DNA of 64,000 bases from Mesobacillus jeotgali (GTDB taxonomy: Bacteria; Bacillota; Bacilli; Bacillales; Cytobacillaceae), in the NCBI RefSeq assembly GCF_002874535.1, contig NZ_CP025025.1:2093526-2157525 (forward strand). Reading direction: 5' to 3'. Under the pieces are notes generated by a model. The model worked only from the letters and a program-made list of their open reading frames with translations, was not told the origin of the DNA and searched no databases. The stretch's first letter is position 1; every line of letters starts with the position of its first letter. The position numbers and the translations under genes were made by a program. Below, piece after piece: positions 60,280 to 64,000 of this stretch.

Positions 60280-62122
60280 TTTGTTTCCTCCTCATAAGAC
60301 GGCTGCTGTATTCATTAGCGTAGCTCGATAACTCGACACTCATTTCATAATTCATAAAAGGTGTAATGATATAGATTCCGTTAAACAGTTCTGCTGCAGC
60401 CTCAATCAAACCTTTTGTAATCGCGATGCCTTCCTTTTTGGATTGCAGCGGTTCATTATTGAATTTCGCCATAATGTCGAGTATTTCCTGTGAAATCTTA
60501 ATACCGGGCACCTCATTATGAAGGAATTCAGCATTCCTGCTGCTCGTAAGCGGCATCAGTCCGATATAAACAGGTGCTTCTATATGCTTTGTTGCTTCAT
60601 GGACCTCCAGAAGCATTTTTTCAGAGTAAACCGGCTGTGTAATGAAATAATCTGCACCAGCCTTGATTTTCTTTTCCATCCTCATGACAGCCTTTTCGAT
60701 GGAACGAACATTTGGGTTGAAGGCAGCGCCAATCGAGAAAGCACCTTTTTGACCTAAATCTTTTCCAGAATAGGAGAGACCTTGATTAAACTGCTTGATC
60801 ATCTCGATTAACTCGAAGGACGAAACATCAAAAACTGACGACGCACCAGGAAAATCACCTACGCGAGCGGGGTCGCCTGTCACGGCTAACACATCATGCA
60901 GACCAAGTGTATGCAAACCCATCAAATGAGACTGTAGTCCAATGATGTTCCGGTCACGGCAAGTAAGATGCACAAGGGGGCGCAAACCGATCTTTTCCTT
61001 TACGAGATGTCCGATTGCACCATTTGATATTCTTGGAGAAGCAAGTGAATTATCTGCGAGGGTAAGGGCGTCAATACCTGTATCCTTTAGTGCTTTTGCT
61101 CCTTCAAAAAAACGAGTTGTATCAAGCTTTCGCGGTGAGTCAAGCTCCACGATCACTGACGGTCGTTCTTTCACCACTTGTTGAAGTGGAGCTAATGGCC
61201 TTTTTACTTCAGTGGGAGTGACAACAATTTTGGGCTTCTTCGTAGGGATTTTCCTGTCTAACACTGGTGGCAATCCCTTTAGCTCATCGGCAAATGCTTT
61301 AATATGTTCAGGAGTCGTTCCGCAACAGCCTCCAATCAGCCTGACTCCCTGGTCACGGAAGTTGTGGGCTGATTTGCCGAAATATTCAGGATTGCCTTCG
61401 TAGTGGAATTTCCCATCTGTGTACGCAGGCAAGCCGGCATTGGGATAGACTGACAGAAATGCCTTTGAAGGGAGCTCTAACTGCTCAAGACTTGAAATCA
61501 TATGATGGGGACCAAGTCTGCAATTCAGACCCACAATATCTGCGCCGAGGTCTTCGAGTCTATTAAAAACCTCCTGAAGCGGGGTCTGATCCTGCATGAT
61601 ACCTATTTCCTGAAGGGATACCTGGGCTATGATTGGCAGGTCGGTCTCCTTTCTGGCAATCTCGAGCACCGTCTCGATTTCTTCCATATCATAAAATGTC
61701 TCTAGCAAAAGTCCGTCCACACCCTCAAGGAGAAGACAGTAGAGCTGCTCCCTGAAGCTTCTTTTGATTTCTTCAATCGGTATGGCAGAAGGCCTGATTC
61801 CACGGTTACCGCCAATCGTCCCTAGGACATAGGCATCGGTGTCTGCAGCTTGTCGGGCGAGTCTTACAGCTGCACTATTAATCTCTTTCACCTGATCCTC
61901 GAGTCCATATCTTTCAAGTTTTATATAATTGGCTGCATATGTGTTCGTCTGGATAAGGTCAGCACCCGCGTTTATATAGGCTTTATGGATCCGGATGATG
62001 TCCTCAGGATGTGAAATGTTCAACTCTTCAAAACAGGTACCAGCTCCATAAGAGTGGAGGAGAGTACCAATCGCTCCATCGGCGATTAAAATTTCTTTTT
62101 CCAGTCGTTTCAGGAAACTCAT
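60260..62122 (-). CDS. yitJ: Bifunctional homocysteine S-methyltransferase/methylenetetrahydrofolate reductase
   Basis: A 620-residue fusion like B. subtilis YitJ. Residues about 1-300 are a homocysteine methyltransferase domain with the zinc site IGGCCGTTPEHIKAF and GLNCRLGPHHM; residues about 330-612 are a 5,10-methylene-THF reductase (LAVTGDPARVGDFPGASSVF, then KAGADYFITQPVYSEKML) that makes methyl-THF with NAD(P)H and FAD. The reductase half supplies the methyl donor for MetH; the methyltransferase half may itself use another donor. The start overlaps the metC stop by one base (TAATG), so the genes are coupled. Confidence 0.96.
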   Translation of the reverse strand: MSFLKRLEKEILIADGAIGTLLHSYGAGTCFEELNISHPEDIIRIHKAYINAGADLIQTNTYAANYIKLERYGLEDQVKEINSAAVRLARQAADTDAYVLGTIGGNRGIRPSAIPIEEIKRSFREQLYCLLLEGVDGLLLETFYDMEEIETVLEIARKETDLPIIAQVSLQEIGIMQDQTPLQEVFNRLEDLGADIVGLNCRLGPHHMISSLEQLELPSKAFLSVYPNAGLPAYTDGKFHYEGNPEYFGKSAHNFRDQGVRLIGGCCGTTPEHIKAFADELKGLPPVLDRKIPTKKPKIVVTPTEVKRPLAPLQQVVKERPSVIVELDSPRKLDTTRFFEGAKALKDTGIDALTLADNSLASPRISNGAIGHLVKEKIGLRPLVHLTCRDRNIIGLQSHLMGLHTLGLHDVLAVTGDPARVGDFPGASSVFDVSSFELIEMIKQFNQGLSYSGKDLGQKGAFSIGAAFNPNVRSIEKAVMRMEKKIKAGADYFITQPVYSEKMLLEVHEATKHIEAPVYIGLMPLTSSRNAEFLHNEVPGIKISQEILDIMAKFNNEPLQSKKEGIAITKGLIEAAAELFNGIYIITPFMNYEMSVELSSYANEYSSRLMRRKQNVNLVN

Positions 62123-63303
62123 TAGACTTCCTCCTTTTGTGTTTCTTGTATTCCTATGAAATCCAAAGCTTGCTCAAAGTCCGCGATCAAATCATCGGCG
62201 CTTTCAAGCCCGACTGATAATCGAAGGAGACCATCAGAGATACCGCGCCTTTCCCGTTCATCCTGTGGCATGGCTGCATGTGACATTTTTGCCGGGTAGG
62301 AGAGGATGGATTCTACGGCTCCAAGGCTGACTGCAAATACAGGCAATTTTACTTTTTTTATAAATCTAGCTAAAACATCGGCATTTTCAAGTTCAAAGGA
62401 TAGTACCGCTCCTGGTCCATATGCCTGCTGAATCTGCAGGTCTGACTGCGGATGATTTACAAGGCCAGGATAAAAGACATCCTTAATTAAAGGCTGATCT
62501 TTTAAAAATCCTGCTATTTTCTTGGCGCTTTCTTGAGATTGGTTCATTCTGACAGAAAGGGTCTTGATGCCTCTCATCACAAGCCATGCATCCTGAACTC
62601 CCAGGACAGCTCCAAAAGAGTTCTGCAGGGAGTATAGCTTTTTTGCCAGTTCTTCATCCTTCACAACGGCAAGACCCGCGACTGTATCACTATGACCTGA
62701 CAAAAACTTTGTTGCACTGTGAAGGACAATATCCGCTCCCAATTCAAGCGGGCGCTGCAAGTAGGGAGTCATAAAGGTATTATCGACATAAGTAAGAGCA
62801 CCATGTTTCTTTGCCAGTTCACTGATCGCCTGTATATCAGTTACTTTTAATAGCGGATTGGAAGGTGTTTCTGCATATAGCAAGGCAGTGTTTGGCCTAA
62901 TCGCTTGCTTCACCGCGTCAAGGTCGGTCATTTCAACAAAAGTGTGCTCAATTCCAAAACGGTTCAATACCTGTGTAACCATCCGGTAAGTGCCGCCATA
63001 AACATCCTCGGTTACGACCACGTGATCTCCCTGTGAAAGAAGTAAAAATGCAGTTGAGATGGCAGCCATCCCAGAAGAAAAAGCAAAACCACGGACACCG
63101 CCCTCCATTTCGGCGATTATTTCCTCAAGTGCCTCTCTTGTAGGGTTAAGGCTCCGGCTATAATCATATTTTCCGAACTTGTCTGCGGAAGGCTGGTGGA
63201 ATGTTGACGCGTGCTGAATCGGTACGCTGACACCACCGGTTGCAGGATCGAATTTATGCTTGTTATGGAGAAGCTGGGTTTCGAATGTATATTGCTGACT
63301 CAT
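62122..63303 (-). CDS. metC: Cystathionine beta-lyase (PLP enzyme of transsulfuration)
   Basis: A 393-residue Cys/Met-metabolism PLP enzyme. The N-terminus TQLLHNKHKFDPATGGVSVP, the cofactor region AFSSGMAAISTAFLLLSQGD, TLTYVDNTF-like ALTYVDNTFMTPYLQRP and the PLP lysine in LHSATKFLSGHSD are diagnostic of the family. Synteny (metI-metC-yitJ-metH) places it as MetC, cleaving cystathionine to homocysteine, ammonia and pyruvate. The start overlaps the metI stop by 4 bases. Distinguishing beta-lyase from gamma-synthase by sequence alone is not secure; operon order supports the call. Confidence 0.92.
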   Translation of the reverse strand: MSQQYTFETQLLHNKHKFDPATGGVSVPIQHASTFHQPSADKFGKYDYSRSLNPTREALEEIIAEMEGGVRGFAFSSGMAAISTAFLLLSQGDHVVVTEDVYGGTYRMVTQVLNRFGIEHTFVEMTDLDAVKQAIRPNTALLYAETPSNPLLKVTDIQAISELAKKHGALTYVDNTFMTPYLQRPLELGADIVLHSATKFLSGHSDTVAGLAVVKDEELAKKLYSLQNSFGAVLGVQDAWLVMRGIKTLSVRMNQSQESAKKIAGFLKDQPLIKDVFYPGLVNHPQSDLQIQQAYGPGAVLSFELENADVLARFIKKVKLPVFAVSLGAVESILSYPAKMSHAAMPQDERERRGISDGLLRLSVGLESADDLIADFEQALDFIGIQETQKEEV

Positions 63304-64000
63304 ATTGCTTCTGCCTCCTGGAGTGCCTTTTGGAATGCATCGTCTAAATCATTTATAAGGTCAGCAACATTTTCGATTCCCACAGAGAATCGCAGAAGTC
63401 GGTCACACACACCTGTTTGTTCGCGTATTTCAACTGGTATATCAGCATGTGTCTGTGTGGCAGGGTAAGTAATGAAACTCTCAACACCACCAAGGCTTTC
63501 GGCAAAAGTAATAATGGAAAGACTCTTTAAAAATGGATTGACCATGGCAGGGGAGTGGACTCTGAAAGAGATCATCCCGCCTCTGCCGGGATAAAGGACA
63601 TCCTTCACTGCATGATGGAGCTGTAGATAATCCACAAGCACCCTGGCATTTTGCTCGTGGCGTTCCATCCTTAATGCCAGAGTCTTCATCCCGCGGATGA
63701 GGAGCCAGGAATCGAATGGACTTAACACTGCACCGCCGCCATTATGATGAAGGAATAGAGAATCACATAACTGTTTCCCCCTGGCAACGATTAGTCCCGC
63801 AAGGACATCATTGTGACCTCCAAGATATTTTGTTGCACTGTGAATCACAATGTCAGCACCTAAAGTCAATGGTTTTTGCAGCAGGGGAGTGTAGAAGGTG
63901 TTATCAACAATCAGCAGAATACCGTTTTTTTTTGCGACTTTTGCGATTGCTTCAATATCAGCTTGCTCCATAAGCGGATTCGTCGGGGTTTCCACAAAAA
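63300..64000 (-). CDS. metI: Cystathionine gamma-synthase/O-acetylhomoserine thiolyase, partial
   Basis: The frame is open through the right window edge, so the N-terminal part is missing; the visible 233 codons include the PLP-binding region and C-terminus. LLIVDNTFYTPLLQKPLTLG, the PLP lysine in IHSATKYLGGHNDVLAG, and FAESLGGVESFITYPATQTH match the Cys/Met-metabolism PLP family. As first visible gene of the met operon it would be MetI, which makes cystathionine from O-acetylhomoserine and cysteine or homocysteine from sulfide. An S-box (SAM) riboswitch is usual upstream in Bacilli but lies outside the window. It overlaps metC by 4 bases. Confidence 0.92.
   Translation of the reverse strand, partial: FVETPTNPLMEQADIEAIAKVAKKNGILLIVDNTFYTPLLQKPLTLGADIVIHSATKYLGGHNDVLAGLIVARGKQLCDSLFLHHNGGGAVLSPFDSWLLIRGMKTLALRMERHEQNARVLVDYLQLHHAVKDVLYPGRGGMISFRVHSPAMVNPFLKSLSIITFAESLGGVESFITYPATQTHADIPVEIREQTGVCDRLLRFSVGIENVADLINDLDDAFQKALQEAEAI

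Overview
The window looks like a chromosomal segment of a low-GC, spore-forming Bacillaceae (Bacillus/Mesobacillus-like). The reasons are strong AGGAGG-type ribosome binding sites, many GTG/TTG starts, a qoxABCD aa3 quinol oxidase operon, a TPP riboswitch ahead of tenA, a methionine operon with the YitJ-type fusion, and several families typical of Bacillales (DUF2935, DUF3231, DUF4395, DUF421, YdhK, VanW). I see no tRNA, rRNA, prophage, transposase or CRISPR array. The genus is an inference.

Layout. 1-6.6 kb: the end of a peptide ABC transporter operon with an M20 peptidase and a creatininase-family hydrolase, then an opposite-strand M20 peptidase and an MFS transporter. 6.8-10.6 kb: a phosphodiesterase-like protein and a small operon (degenerate HD protein, WGR/DUF4240 protein, VOC protein). 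10.8-14.4 kb: a membrane carrier plus two M20 amidohydrolases. 15.4-21.4 kb: a GH1 6-phospho-beta-glucosidase, four consecutive GNAT acetyltransferases, a frameshifted SDR and a DUF4230 protein. 21.6-27.9 kb: YdhK, TraB, DUF2935, riboswitch-controlled TenA and several tiny genes. 28.3-32.2 kb: qoxABCD. 32.5-41.5 kb: an esterase, an SDR with no AUG start, adhE with Rex and CcpA sites, DUF421, cold-shock protein, BioY and a sirtuin. 42-56 kb: hydrolases, a DUF2161 nuclease-like protein, a TetR/MFS efflux pair, DUF3231, a GDSL lipase, MATE, DinB-like, DUF4395 and VanW proteins. 56.8-64 kb: metI-metC-yitJ-metH on the minus strand.

How genes work together. The transporters and four M20 enzymes suggest uptake and hydrolysis of peptides or N-substituted amino acids. 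qox (aerobic respiration) and adhE (fermentative NADH disposal) both carry Fnr/Rex-like boxes, pointing to opposite responses to oxygen and redox state. The met genes form a transsulfuration/remethylation pathway: MetI and MetC make homocysteine, YitJ supplies methyl-THF, and MetH methylates with B12.

The least explained feature is intergenic. Three tandem arrays (14.87-15.35, 27.91-28.23 and 56.34-56.81 kb) have different sequences but one architecture: a 52-bp unit, AAAAGCTGTC, 19 variable bases, then GACA. The variable part keeps pairing with itself, forming hairpins of 6, 8 and 10 bp. Two further arrays (6.6 and 45.8 kb) have periods of about 21 and 20.4 bp. All periods sit near whole turns of the helix. 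I know no function for them, and they are my main candidate for an undescribed system.
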